A DNA stretch of 64,000 bases from the NCBI RefSeq assembly GCF_008933955.1, contig NZ_WBXO01000001.1:186001-250000 (forward strand), written 5' to 3'. Of the stretch, positions 18,799-27,711 are shown piece after piece; position 1 is the first letter of the stretch, and every line of letters begins with the position of its first letter. This DNA is from Heliorestis acidaminivorans. Its GTDB lineage: Bacteria; Bacillota; Desulfitobacteriia; Heliobacteriales; Heliobacteriaceae. The notes under the pieces are model-generated. The model did no database searches. It was not told where the DNA came from and worked only from the letters and a program-made list of their open reading frames with translations. Position numbers and translations under genes: made by a program.

Positions 18799-19253
18799 AA
18801 GCAGAGTATGTAAATTCCTTTTATCAGGCTACTAGAGATGTCTTTAATTTGATGCTTGACTTAGAAACAGAAAAAGAGTCCTTACAGTTAGTAGAAGGGG
18901 TTATTAGTCGAGATGCTAATGTCATCCTTGGTGTAACTGGTGATCTACGCGGAACTATTATGTTTTGCTTTCCTAGAGAAATGACTCTGGAAATGGTTAA
19001 GATCATGTCGGGAATGGCTATGGATGAGATTGATAGTTTTGTGTCGTCTGCTTTAGGCGAGGTTGCCAATATTATTGGTGGTAATGCCCTTACATTGTTA
19101 AGTACTAATCAATATAGTTGTGATATTGTGCCTCCACAGATTTTTGTTGGAGACTATAAATCTACTTCAATGTCTAATGAGAAAGCTTTGTTGTTAAGCT
19201 TGAAGACATCCATTGGATCTTTTGACTTAGTTATATACTTAAAAGAAAAATAG
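18795..19253 (+). CDS. cheX: Chemotaxis protein CheX-like phosphatase
   Basis: A 152-residue CheC/CheX-family protein. The conserved ExxNxxxG motif that hydrolyses CheY-P appears once, as GEVANIIGGN. CheX proteins dephosphorylate CheY or other receivers. No CheY or CheA is in the window, so it may act on a distant chemotaxis system or on one of the many receiver-containing kinases here. It overlaps the hemerythrin gene by four bases. Confidence 0.87.
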   Translation: MKAEYVNSFYQATRDVFNLMLDLETEKESLQLVEGVISRDANVILGVTGDLRGTIMFCFPREMTLEMVKIMSGMAMDEIDSFVSSALGEVANIIGGNALTLLSTNQYSCDIVPPQIFVGDYKSTSMSNEKALLLSLKTSIGSFDLVIYLKEK

Positions 19254-19259
19254 GTATTC

Positions 19260-19856
19260 TTAGTATTCTATACCTCTTCGACTTTTTATTCCTTTTTGTA
19301 AAGGATGCTTACGAGCATGGATTTCTGATACCAAGTCCGCATGGTCTAATATTTCTTCTGGTATACCTCTACCTGTTAATACCAGCTCTACAGGAGCTGG
19401 TTTTTTTTCGATCAGGGCAATAACTTGCTCCACAGATATGAAATCGTAGCGCAAAGCATTACTAATCTCATCTAAGACTACAAGATCATATTTTGCTTGA
19501 CTAATTACATCGTCAGCAAAACTTAAGGCCATGTGAGCAAATTCTTTATTTTCTTCTTTCTTCTTGTTATCTTTGAAAAAGCATTCTCCACAGCCATTAC
19601 ATTTGCGCATTCCACTTCGTATCATAGATGAGAAGGGACAGCCACGGCCAAATTGATAAAAATCTATGTCCGGTTTTAATCGTTGTGAAGTAAGTAGCTC
19701 ACCAGTATAACTACTTCCTTTCAAAAATTGTATAAAACATACTCTAAAGCCATGTCCAATTGCTCTGTAAGCAAGGCCTAGGGCCGCTGTTGTTTTTCCT
19801 TTTCCAGTACCTGTATAAACTTGCACAAGACCTTCAATAGTTTTTCTTTCGCTCAT
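19260..19856 (-). CDS. cobO: Cob(I)alamin adenosyltransferase, CobO/BtuR type
   Basis: ATP:corrinoid adenosyltransferase that makes adenosylcobalamin. P-loop GTGKGKTTAALGLAYRA is near the N-terminus, DLVVLDEISNALRY is the Walker B region, and ELVLTGRG lies near the C-terminus. An insertion with Cys73, Cys86, Cys89 and Cys92 (C-x12-CxxCxxC) looks like a metal site and is absent from classical E. coli BtuR. The start ATG has AAGGAGCT upstream. No cobalamin riboswitch is visible, and the gene stands alone. Confidence 0.87.
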   Translation of the reverse strand: MSERKTIEGLVQVYTGTGKGKTTAALGLAYRAIGHGFRVCFIQFLKGSSYTGELLTSQRLKPDIDFYQFGRGCPFSSMIRSGMRKCNGCGECFFKDNKKKEENKEFAHMALSFADDVISQAKYDLVVLDEISNALRYDFISVEQVIALIEKKPAPVELVLTGRGIPEEILDHADLVSEIHARKHPLQKGIKSRRGIEY

Positions 19857-20030
19857 AGTAGCTCCTTCAATCCAAAGTAGGTTTTATCTTTTTATATCAT
19901 ATCATTTTACACATCTTGAAAAAGTCTTTTTAGCATCATAGACAATGCCTTCAATAGCTTAACAATGTTGCAGGAGAAAAAAAGGTTATTGTCGAAAATA
20001 GTACAGTATAACGAGCAAAAGGAGTAGGAT

Positions 20031-20357
20031 ATGAGTAAGAAAAGGAAAACTTTAGAGCAGAAAAAGAAAGCCACCGCCGCTATGGCCACTAAAGCGACTA
20101 CTGAAGAACCTATTATGGATTATGGTGCTGTCACTTGTCCTAAGTGTCAAAGTTCAAATATTAAAAATGTGAGTAATACTTTTATGGCCTTATTTGTTTT
20201 TGTTCTTGGTACGCTTATCTTTCTTCTCTTGGCAGTAATTCATCCTTTGATCTTCTTAGGTGCTATACTGCCTTGGGCTATGGCTTTGAAGATTTATAAA
20301 GGTAAATCGGCTCACCATTGTTCTGATTGTAAAAATACATGGCCTGTTCGCTCTTAA
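20031..20357 (+). CDS. Zinc-ribbon membrane protein, 108 aa
   Basis: Unrecognised protein with a lysine-rich N-terminus, then CPKC, two adjacent hydrophobic helices (about 50-88), and a second pair CSDC near the C-terminus. The two CxxC pairs probably form one zinc ribbon with the helices looped between them. AAAGGAG precedes the ATG. It is monocistronic, ending at a terminator. Confidence 0.65.
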   Translation: MSKKRKTLEQKKKATAAMATKATTEEPIMDYGAVTCPKCQSSNIKNVSNTFMALFVFVLGTLIFLLLAVIHPLIFLGAILPWAMALKIYKGKSAHHCSDCKNTWPVRS

Positions 20358-20361
20358 TAAA

Positions 20362-20404
20362 AAAAGCTAGATAGCCTTTTAACGAAGGCCATCTGGCTTT
20401 TTCT
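20362..20404. terminator. Intrinsic terminator between convergent genes
   Basis: Imperfect stem AAAAGCTAGATAGCCTT / AAGGCCATCTGGCTTTTT with A- and T-tracts, between the zinc-ribbon gene and the hybrid kinase. Confidence 0.75.
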
Positions 20405-20408
20405 CTTT

Positions 20409-23400
20409 CTAAGCCTTTTCTTCTGCTCTGTCACTTCCCTTGTCTATGAGACAATTGTAACTTTTCAATACTTTTACAACATCTTCTTGCTTAAAGGGTT
20501 TGGAGATATAGTCATCCATTCCAGCGGAGATGCATTTTTCACGATCACCGCTCATGGCATCAGCCGTCAAGGCAATAATTGGCGTATGGAACTTTCCTTT
20601 TTCTAAGTTGCGAATTATTCGAGTTGTTTCTAAGCCATCTAGTTCAGGCATATGGAGATCCATAAAAATAAGATCAATTTTTTGCTTCTTAAATAGTTCG
20701 ATAGCTACCTTACCGTTTTCTGCTTGAAGTAACTGACATCCTAAACGTTGTAAAAACTTACTGATAACTAACTGGTTAACGGGATTATCTTCTACTACCA
20801 GCACTTTGCCTTGGCAAAAGGGCCTGCAAAGAGGAGTAGTTGAGTTCTTCTGCTTTTCAGGTAATGCTTTCTCTTCTAGGGTAATTTTTAATAGATTGTA
20901 GAGCTCTTGTTTTTTTACAGGTTTGAAAAGACGCTGTTCTCCTGCTTGAAGAGGTCGATTGGTACCATCTTTTTTTAGCTCTGTTTGTGAGGTTAGAAAA
21001 ATTATCTTGGGAGAAGGGCTTTGCTTGCTTTGCTCATGAATTTTGTCAGCTACTTCATAACCATTCATACCAGGCATTTGGGTATCTAAGAGGATTAAAT
21101 CAAAAGGCTCATTTTTCCTATTATTTTTTGCTATCTTTTCGAGTGCTTCCATGCCATTAAAGGCAATTTCTCGTACTGGTATTTGTAATTTTTCGAAAAT
21201 GCTTTTTAATAGTTGACAGCTCTTTTGATTATCGTCAACTATCAAAAGCCGTTGTAAAGGTAAGTTTTGCTCAGCAGGTTCTGCTTTCGTTTCTAGTACT
21301 TCCACTAAAGGTAACTCTACGGTAAAAGTACTCCCTTGCTCTTGTTCGCTTTCTACCTTGATAGAACCATTCATTAGATGTACAAGATTTTTGGCGATTG
21401 TTAAACCAAGGCCAGTGCCTCCAAATTGTCTAGTAATAGTATTGTCAACTTGACTAAAACTTTCAAAAATTGCTTCTTGTTTTTCTAAAGGTATACCAAT
21501 TCCGGTGTCACTAACGGAAAAACGGATCTTATCTTGCTCCTCTGATGTTGCTATAACTTTTTCTACTTCGAGTATTATTTCTCCTTGTCTGGTAAATTTT
21601 ACAGCATTGCTTAATAAGTTGATTAAGATCTGACGAATTCTCAGTGGATCACCTATTACACTAGTCGGTACTTCTTCGTGGTAAATGAGCATAATCTCTA
21701 ATTTTTTGTCGTGACTAGGCACTGCAAAAAGATGAACAACTTTCTCCACGAGCATGAGAAGCGAAAATTCTACTTCTTCAATATGAAGTTTGCCTGATTC
21801 AATTTTGGATAGATCTAAAATATCGTTCAAGATATTTAATAAGGAATAGGCAGAGTGAGTTAGATTTTCTAGATATATTTTTTGTTCGGCAAGTAAGGGA
21901 CTATCAATTAATAATTCTGCCATACCAATTATTCCGTTCATAGGGGTGCGAATCTCATGACTCATGTTAGCCATAAACTCAGATTTGGCCTGGTTGGCAC
22001 TGTCAGCTTCTTCTTTTGCTTTGATTAATTTTTGCTCTCCTTGAATTCTTTCAATAGCTGATCCCAGTATATTGGCAAAGCTACCGATGGCATCAACTTC
22101 TGCTTCTGTCCAGCTTCGACAATGAATACATTGGTCGAAACATACTATGCCCCACCAGCCTTTTTCTACGAAAATAGGTACAGCAAGAATGGACTGTACG
22201 GGTAGCTTTTGGAAAACAGCTTGCTCTTGTAAAGGAAGGTCGTGAATATGGCTGTTAATAATTTTATTTTGTTGAAAAGATTCGACCCATCGCGTAAGTC
22301 CTTCTTGATGCCAATCTAAACTTTGTAGAGAAGATTCATTGATAAGTGCTTTAGTACCCGGTGCGCACCATTCATTGTTTAAGCGTGAAATAACTAGTCC
22401 TTCTAAATCGAAGTAGTTCTTGAGTACATATACTCTACTAACGCCTGTTGTGTCTCCTAAGCGCTGTAGAACTGTTGAAAGTGTTTTTTCCCATTCACTT
22501 GTTTTAAGAAATTCTTCAGCAGCTATACTTATCGTTTCTAGTAAGGCGTCTCGCTTTCTTATTTCTTCTTCTGCTTTTTTACGTGCTGATATGTTCCTTA
22601 GAGTCGTAAAAAGTGCCGTTTTACCATCTATATATATGGTGGAAAGAGATACTTCTACCCAGAAGTCGCTTCCGTCTAATCGACGGTGCAGCCACTCAAA
22701 ATGTGCTTGTCCTTCTTTCAGTGCTATTGCAATCTTTTCAGCTGCCGATTGCGCTGATTCTTTGCCATCAGGTTGTAAGAAGGGGGAAAAAGTTTCTGGT
22801 CTTTGGCCGATAATATCTTGGCGACTTCCACCAAACATCTTCACTGCCGCTTTGTTACAATTACTGATTATCCCATCTATGATTAGTAAGTAGCAATCTG
22901 TAGAATCTTCGAAGAGGGCACGAAAACGAACTTCACTTTCTCGTAATTCTTTCTCTACTTTTTTGCGCTCTGTAATATCAACTATCGATCCAGCCATGCG
23001 AATTGGCTGTCCTGCTTCATTCCACTCTACTACATTACCTCGATCAGAAACCCATATTACATTGCCAGTAACCCTCATACGATGTTCACTTTTATAGGAG
23101 CTATTGCCTTCTAAGCAGTCTAGAATCCGCTTCATGACTTCTTTCTGATCATCTTCGTGCAGTAGACTGGAAAAGTCATCTAGACGGTGCTCCAAAAATC
23201 TTTCATCGAGTCCTAGTATTTTGCACCAAGTAGAATTATGTCTTACCATGTTCGTTCTTAAATCCCAGTCCCAAATGCCTTCTCCTGTTGCGGACAAGGC
23301 ATAACTAAGTCGACGCTCGCTTTCACGGAGCGCTTCTTCTGTTAATTTGTAGTTTGTTATGTCTGTAAGAGTGGTTATAAGAAAGTTATTTTCTGGTGAA

Positions 23401-23711
23401 ATGAAGGATACTCTAAACCATTTGTGTAATTTCTTAGAGTAAACATTTAGCTCTATAGTTTCCTTTTGTAAATCCTCTTTGCTATAGGAAGAGATTTCTC
23501 TTATAAGATTTGTAGCTATAGTTGGTAAAACTTCTGTAATTTTTTTGCCGTTCACAGCCTCTGCTGTCAAACCTGTCATTTTTTCAAATTGTCGGTTAAC
23601 TTCTAGAAATACAAAGTCATAGGCTTTAGCATTTTCATCGTACAATATCCGGTGATATGCGAATCCCGTTGAAGAATAGTCAAAAAAAGTTTTATAAAAA
23701 GGGGAGTCCAT
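20409..23711 (-). CDS. Large hybrid histidine kinase: PAS-PAS-PAS-GAF-HisKA-HATPase-REC-REC
   Basis: A cytoplasmic 1100-residue kinase without membrane segments. Three PAS domains lie at about 1-125, 130-250 and 255-378, and a GAF domain at about 390-558. HisKA has His585 ([14 protein letters not shown]), and the HATPase includes GGTGLGLTIAKNL. Two receivers follow: the first with LLDTQMPGMNG, the second with FMDLHMPELDG and a C-terminal YISKPFK. Both keep the acceptor Asp. There is no Hpt or output domain, so the relay partner lies elsewhere. It has a clear ribosome site (GAGGAG) and is followed by the terminator at 20362-20404. The upstream kinase gene on the same strand is 168 bases away, with a hairpin between them, so it is probably separate. 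Confidence 0.88.
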   Translation of the reverse strand: MDSPFYKTFFDYSSTGFAYHRILYDENAKAYDFVFLEVNRQFEKMTGLTAEAVNGKKITEVLPTIATNLIREISSYSKEDLQKETIELNVYSKKLHKWFRVSFISPENNFLITTLTDITNYKLTEEALRESERRLSYALSATGEGIWDWDLRTNMVRHNSTWCKILGLDERFLEHRLDDFSSLLHEDDQKEVMKRILDCLEGNSSYKSEHRMRVTGNVIWVSDRGNVVEWNEAGQPIRMAGSIVDITERKKVEKELRESEVRFRALFEDSTDCYLLIIDGIISNCNKAAVKMFGGSRQDIIGQRPETFSPFLQPDGKESAQSAAEKIAIALKEGQAHFEWLHRRLDGSDFWVEVSLSTIYIDGKTALFTTLRNISARKKAEEEIRKRDALLETISIAAEEFLKTSEWEKTLSTVLQRLGDTTGVSRVYVLKNYFDLEGLVISRLNNEWCAPGTKALINESSLQSLDWHQEGLTRWVESFQQNKIINSHIHDLPLQEQAVFQKLPVQSILAVPIFVEKGWWGIVCFDQCIHCRSWTEAEVDAIGSFANILGSAIERIQGEQKLIKAKEEADSANQAKSEFMANMSHEIRTPMNGIIGMAELLIDSPLLAEQKIYLENLTHSAYSLLNILNDILDLSKIESGKLHIEEVEFSLLMLVEKVVHLFAVPSHDKKLEIMLIYHEEVPTSVIGDPLRIRQILINLLSNAVKFTRQGEIILEVEKVIATSEEQDKIRFSVSDTGIGIPLEKQEAIFESFSQVDNTITRQFGGTGLGLTIAKNLVHLMNGSIKVESEQEQGSTFTVELPLVEVLETKAEPAEQNLPLQRLLIVDDNQKSCQLLKSIFEKLQIPVREIAFNGMEALEKIAKNNRKNEPFDLILLDTQMPGMNGYEVADKIHEQSKQSPSPKIIFLTSQTELKKDGTNRPLQAGEQRLFKPVKKQELYNLLKITLEEKALPEKQKNSTTPLCRPFCQGKVLVVEDNPVNQLVISKFLQRLGCQLLQAENGKVAIELFKKQKIDLIFMDLHMPELDGLETTRIIRNLEKGKFHTPIIALTADAMSGDREKCISAGMDDYISKPFKQEDVVKVLKSYNCLIDKGSDRAEEKA

Positions 23712-23844
23712 AACACCGCTCCTCTCAGGTAGCTGGTTATAAATAGATCTCTATATTAATTTTACGAGTTAATGCACTTTTTTGCTAGTGTTATTTTTTT
23801 GTCTTTTAATTTATGATCGTAAAACGAGCCTATCTCTTTAAATG

Positions 23845-23877
23845 AGAAGAGCAGGTTTTATTCTAACCTGCTCTTCT
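23845..23877 (-). terminator. Perfect 13-bp hairpin downstream of kinase
   Basis: AGAAGAGCAGGTT / AACCTGCTCTTCT with a seven-base loop lies directly after the stop of the 669-aa kinase. The T-tract is poor, so termination strength is uncertain. Confidence 0.55.
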
Positions 23878-23878
23878 G

Positions 23879-25888
23879 TTACGTTGTGATCCAACGATCA
23901 ATAACTTTTTTTAATCTATCTATGCTTGTAGGTTTGCTTATATAGTCATTCATACCAGCTAAAAGACATCGTTCTTTATCTTGATCAATAACACTAGCAG
24001 TCAAAGCAATAATAGGGATATTTCTGCCTTTATTAGTTCGTCTAATATAACCTGTTGTTTCTAATCCATCCATTACGGGCATATGGCAATCCATGAAGAT
24101 TGCACAGTAGTCATTTTTCTCTATAGCTGCTAATGCGTCTTGCCCATTAGTAACAACTGTTACTTGGAAACCTAGCTTTTTTAACTGCATTGTAGATATT
24201 TTTGCATTAACGACATTGTCCTCAACTATTAAAACAGAAGACTTGTCTTTTGATACCTTCGCTTTTCCATTTGCTAAACTAGTTCTATATGGCACTATAT
24301 CTAGTTCTTGGGGATTACCTATAGTCATTGGTATTTGAAACCAGAAGGTAGAACCTTCTCCTTTTTTGCTCTCTACGCCAATCTTTCCATCCATAAGTTC
24401 AGTTAGTTTTTTGCAAATGGAAAGACCTAAGCCTGTTCCTCCGTACTTTTGGGCAATTAATCGCTCTGCTTGAGTAAATGGTTGAAATAGCTTTTTTTGT
24501 TGATGATCCGTTATGCCTATTCCTGTATCTTGAATGGTAAATCTAAGCCATTGCCTCTGATGATCTGATTTATCTACAGTTAGGTTCACAGACACTTTAC
24601 CTTTTTCTGTGAATTTAACAGCATTACCAATAAGGTTAAATAAGATTTGTTGCAAGCGAGTTGTATCACCTTTTAAGTTGGTAGCAACTTTTGGATCAAT
24701 ATTTGTCTCCAGAGATATTTCTTTTTCTTTTATTTTTCTACCAAACATCTTTACTGTCTCATCAATAATTTGACGTATATTAAAGTTTACAATTTCTAGT
24801 TCTGTTTTTCCTGCTTCGATCTTAGAAAAATCTAAGATGTCATTAATAATAGCAAGCGTTAAATTTGCTGAGTTGTATATGGTTTCTGCAAACTCCCTTT
24901 GTTCTTCTCCTAGTGTTGTATCAAGTAATAGCTCTGTCATCCCAACAACGCCGTTCATGGGCGTGCGGATTTCATGGCTTATCATTGCCAGATATTCAGA
25001 CTTTGCTTTAGTTGCTTTTTCTGCTTTTTTTAATGCATTGACTAGTATACGAGCTTGATAAGCCAATCGTTCCTCTGTTTCTTTTCGCTCTGTAATAACA
25101 CGGTTTGTAAATACAGCACCAACCATATGACCTTTCTGGTTGTGGAATACTTTCCCTGTAGCTTCAATCCATACAATATGACCTGCTTTATGGTTATAGC
25201 GAAAGATAGCTGAACCTTGCCCCTCGCCACTAAGAGCTGCTTCTACCTTTGTTTTCACATGGGGTAGATCATCTTCGTAAATGTAAGAGAAAATAGATGT
25301 TCCTTCTATTTCTTCAGGTTTTAAACCTAGACCTTTTTCAATAGAAGGTGTTGCAAACTGTATGATAAAACTATCATCGGTCATTAAGACCATATCTAGC
25401 ATATTGTCGGTAATAGCTCGTAATAACTCTTCACTTTCTCTCAATTTTCTTTCTGCTTGAAGTTCTTTTTTGATTACGCTTAATTTGTAGTCACTTATAT
25501 CGGTACAGTAGCCAATATATCCAAGCAGACTGTTATCTGAAGAGTAAAAAGGTGTTATCTCATCTACAAACCAACGATAATCTCCGTCATAACGTTGTAA
25601 TCTATATTCAACACGATAAGACTTGCCCTCTTGGTACTCATGATCATACTTTTCTATAATCAATTCTCGATCTTCTTGGTGAATACCTGAGAGCCAGCCC
25701 TTTTCATTTTCTTCATCTATTGTTTTTCCGCGGTAGTCTAACCAGCGTTGATTGAAAAAAATTCGATCGCCCTTTTCGTCAGCTAGCCACGTCATTATAG
25801 GAGAGTGCTTGGCTAAGGCTGTGTAAAAATTTATGTCCAATCCTTGAATTGAATTCTCATAATTTAGTTCCCAATTATTTCTACACAA
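23879..25888 (-). CDS. Hybrid histidine kinase: PAS-PAS-HisKA-HATPase-REC
   Basis: Soluble hybrid kinase of about 669 aa. Two PAS domains (about 20-140 and 150-270) each end in the typical TDIS / RVITERK transition. HisKA has its phospho-acceptor His at about 305 ([14 protein letters not shown]), the HATPase has GGTGLGLSICKKL, and one receiver carries FMDCHMPVMDG. I chose TTG at 25888 because GGAGTGA ends six bases before it. A GTG two codons upstream would touch that site. A kinase remnant lies immediately upstream on the same strand. The signal is unknown. Confidence 0.86.
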   Translation of the reverse strand: MCRNNWELNYENSIQGLDINFYTALAKHSPIMTWLADEKGDRIFFNQRWLDYRGKTIDEENEKGWLSGIHQEDRELIIEKYDHEYQEGKSYRVEYRLQRYDGDYRWFVDEITPFYSSDNSLLGYIGYCTDISDYKLSVIKKELQAERKLRESEELLRAITDNMLDMVLMTDDSFIIQFATPSIEKGLGLKPEEIEGTSIFSYIYEDDLPHVKTKVEAALSGEGQGSAIFRYNHKAGHIVWIEATGKVFHNQKGHMVGAVFTNRVITERKETEERLAYQARILVNALKKAEKATKAKSEYLAMISHEIRTPMNGVVGMTELLLDTTLGEEQREFAETIYNSANLTLAIINDILDFSKIEAGKTELEIVNFNIRQIIDETVKMFGRKIKEKEISLETNIDPKVATNLKGDTTRLQQILFNLIGNAVKFTEKGKVSVNLTVDKSDHQRQWLRFTIQDTGIGITDHQQKKLFQPFTQAERLIAQKYGGTGLGLSICKKLTELMDGKIGVESKKGEGSTFWFQIPMTIGNPQELDIVPYRTSLANGKAKVSKDKSSVLIVEDNVVNAKISTMQLKKLGFQVTVVTNGQDALAAIEKNDYCAIFMDCHMPVMDGLETTGYIRRTNKGRNIPIIALTASVIDQDKERCLLAGMNDYISKPTSIDRLKKVIDRWITT

Positions 25889-26008
25889 CCACACTCACTC
25901 CACTTTTTGTCTTTGATAACCTTTAATACATTATAATAGTATTTAATAGGTTAATTATATTCGATTATAGCATCTTGTGGTTGTAAAATTTGTCGGAATT
26001 CGCTATTT

Positions 26009-26303
26009 TTATGAGCTTTTAATCGGCAGAATAACTGAAAAACAAGTATCTCTTGACCTCCTTCGAACTTCTATCTTTCCACCGTGACGCTCAACGATAT
26101 TGTAAGAAATTGCAAGACCTAATCCAGTACTTTCTTCTTTCCTCCAAGTCATAACCTAATGCTGTTAAAAAAGCATCGTTAACTCGATAGTACATTCCGC
26201 TGTTTATTTCTGATATTGACATAATGCAGGGGTTTGTTTTAAATACCTTAAAAAAAAGCTTTTCATCTTCGACCACAAAGTTTTCTAAGCGTCTATAAGG
26301 CAT
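26009..26303 (-). pseudogene. Remnant of a PAS histidine kinase with internal deletion
   Basis: The 5' part encodes a PAS fragment (NPCIMSISE, then YYRVNDAFLTALGYDLEE). At about 26140 the reading switches frame and becomes the C-terminal HATPase G2 box of a kinase ([18 protein letters not shown], then FSVILPIKSS and a stop at 26009). Everything in between (the rest of PAS, HisKA and most of HATPase) is missing. This is best read as a PAS kinase gene reduced by a large out-of-frame deletion. The 265 AT-rich bases upstream (26304-26568) hold no other feature that I can see. Confidence 0.75.
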
Positions 26304-26515
26304 GGCAGTACCTCCTTATAAAAATGATATTTTTACCCCTGCTTTCTTACTTGGGTTTACTTTGAAAAAAACAGCTTAGTCAATACCATTAAAAATCAAT
26401 ATTGTTATATTTTTCTTCTTTTTTCTCATATTTCTGCAATTGACATTCTTTTTCCTGCTAATGTTTTAATTTTTCGAATATTTTAGATGAAACTTTTTTT
26501 ACTTTTTTCTTCTAA

Positions 26516-26561
26516 CAAAGTAAAGAGCCTATGTCTGGTTTGACATAAGCTCTTTACTTTG
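26516..26561 (-). terminator. Hairpin downstream of the thioesterase gene
   Basis: Long stem CAAAGTAAAGAGC / GCTCTTTACTTTG with an inner TATGTC / GACATA stem, eight bases beyond the stop codon of the thioesterase. No clear T-tract. Confidence 0.6.
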
Positions 26562-26568
26562 CTGAATA

Positions 26569-26979
26569 TTAAGTTGACGGTATTATTAATTTGTCGATGT
26601 CAGAAAAGAGGACAGGTTTACCCTGTTGAAGACATACACCTACTACTTTCGCCTTTAGAACAACTTTTTCATCAGGTAAGCGATAGATGGTTTGATAAAA
26701 TGCAGTTTTCAATCGACTTTCTTTACTGACCTTTATCCGAACAACGAAGCGGTCTCGGCTTGTTAGTGAGTGCTTGTAATCTACTTCCATGCGTACAACG
26801 ACTAAGTCTTTACCTTCCTTATGTAAAGCCGCAAAGTCGATTCCTTTTTCATGCATAAATTCATGACGAGCATGTTCGAGATAGTTTAAGTAGACGGCAT
26901 TATTGACGATGCCTTGTAAATCACATTCATAATCTCGTACTTGAAAGGCTAATTCATATTGATAAGCATTTGGTTCCAT
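26569..26979 (-). CDS. Acyl-CoA thioesterase, YbgC/FcbC (4HBT) family
   Basis: Hot-dog-fold thioesterase of 136 aa. The family signature with the catalytic Asp is present as DLQGIVNNAVYLNYLEHAR. Members hydrolyse short to medium acyl-CoA or 4-hydroxybenzoyl-CoA thioesters. It is 13 bases downstream of the nucleotidase-like gene and presumably co-transcribed with it. The ribosome site is weak, which fits translational coupling. Confidence 0.87.
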   Translation of the reverse strand: MEPNAYQYELAFQVRDYECDLQGIVNNAVYLNYLEHARHEFMHEKGIDFAALHKEGKDLVVVRMEVDYKHSLTSRDRFVVRIKVSKESRLKTAFYQTIYRLPDEKVVLKAKVVGVCLQQGKPVLFSDIDKLIIPST

Positions 26980-26992
26980 TGTTAGCTTCTTA

Positions 26993-27541
26993 TTAGCTCC
27001 TTTCGTTTCTTTTCATCATAGGTATAGCTTTAGGCAGAATAAAGCCAGCTATTTTCCAGTCCATCTTAGGCGCTGGAAAGTCCACATTGTATCTTTGTCT
27101 TACTAGAAATACAGGAATGCCTGCTCTTTTTACTTGTTCTGCATAAAAGGGATCGTCTTCTATCATGAAGGTAACACCTTTTTCCAGACAGCTCTCGCCT
27201 TTCTGATGGCTATGTACGATGTCTCCCAAGGGAAAATTATGTTGACGTAGCCAGCGCCTGCTTACTAATTCTGTCTCTTGAGGTCTTGCTGTAATATATA
27301 CGATTTTGTGACCTTTATAGATAAAGCTGTTCAGCACTTCTGAAGCTTTTTCATAAGGTTTAGCCTGACTAAGTAAGTTCATTCCTTCAGGAGAACGAAA
27401 AAAATCGGGATTTAGCCCTGGTAAATTCCACTGTCTCTGTTTTTGTAAGTCATCTGGTACTTTCGATGTACCTAGAAAGTGAAGTGCTAAAGCTTCGTTG
27501 ACTTGTGCAATTGTATTGCAAATATCGACACCAATTATCAT
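26993..27541 (-). CDS. HAD-superfamily 5'-nucleotidase-like protein
   Basis: A 182-residue protein similar to NT5C/YqfW-type deoxyribonucleotidases of the HAD fold. The first motif reads GVDICNT, motif II is YITARP, and FMIEDDPFY serves as motif IV. The nucleophile is Asp6, but the residue two positions later, normally a second Asp that protonates the leaving group, is Cys8. Catalysis may therefore be altered or absent, or the motif may be a subfamily feature. GGGAGG precedes the ATG. It is first in a two-gene unit with the thioesterase. Confidence 0.72.
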   Translation of the reverse strand: MIIGVDICNTIAQVNEALALHFLGTSKVPDDLQKQRQWNLPGLNPDFFRSPEGMNLLSQAKPYEKASEVLNSFIYKGHKIVYITARPQETELVSRRWLRQHNFPLGDIVHSHQKGESCLEKGVTFMIEDDPFYAEQVKRAGIPVFLVRQRYNVDFPAPKMDWKIAGFILPKAIPMMKRNERS

Positions 27542-27711
27542 TTTGTTCCTCCCGTCTAAAGAAACGAACTAATGGCTAGACATTAGCACAGGAAGGAACT
27601 TTTGTCCAGAGAGCAAGCGAACAGAATCGCCTTCTTAAGGACATGCTAATAAAAGTGCTTAATCGAGTAAGACTTTAGACTTAAAGGATGAACGAAGGAG
27701 TTCTTTAGTCC

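Noticed and set aside
22420-22893. 157-aa plus-strand ORF inside the large hybrid kinase
   Set aside because: Antisense shadow of a well-supported PAS/GAF region, with no ribosome site or known domain.
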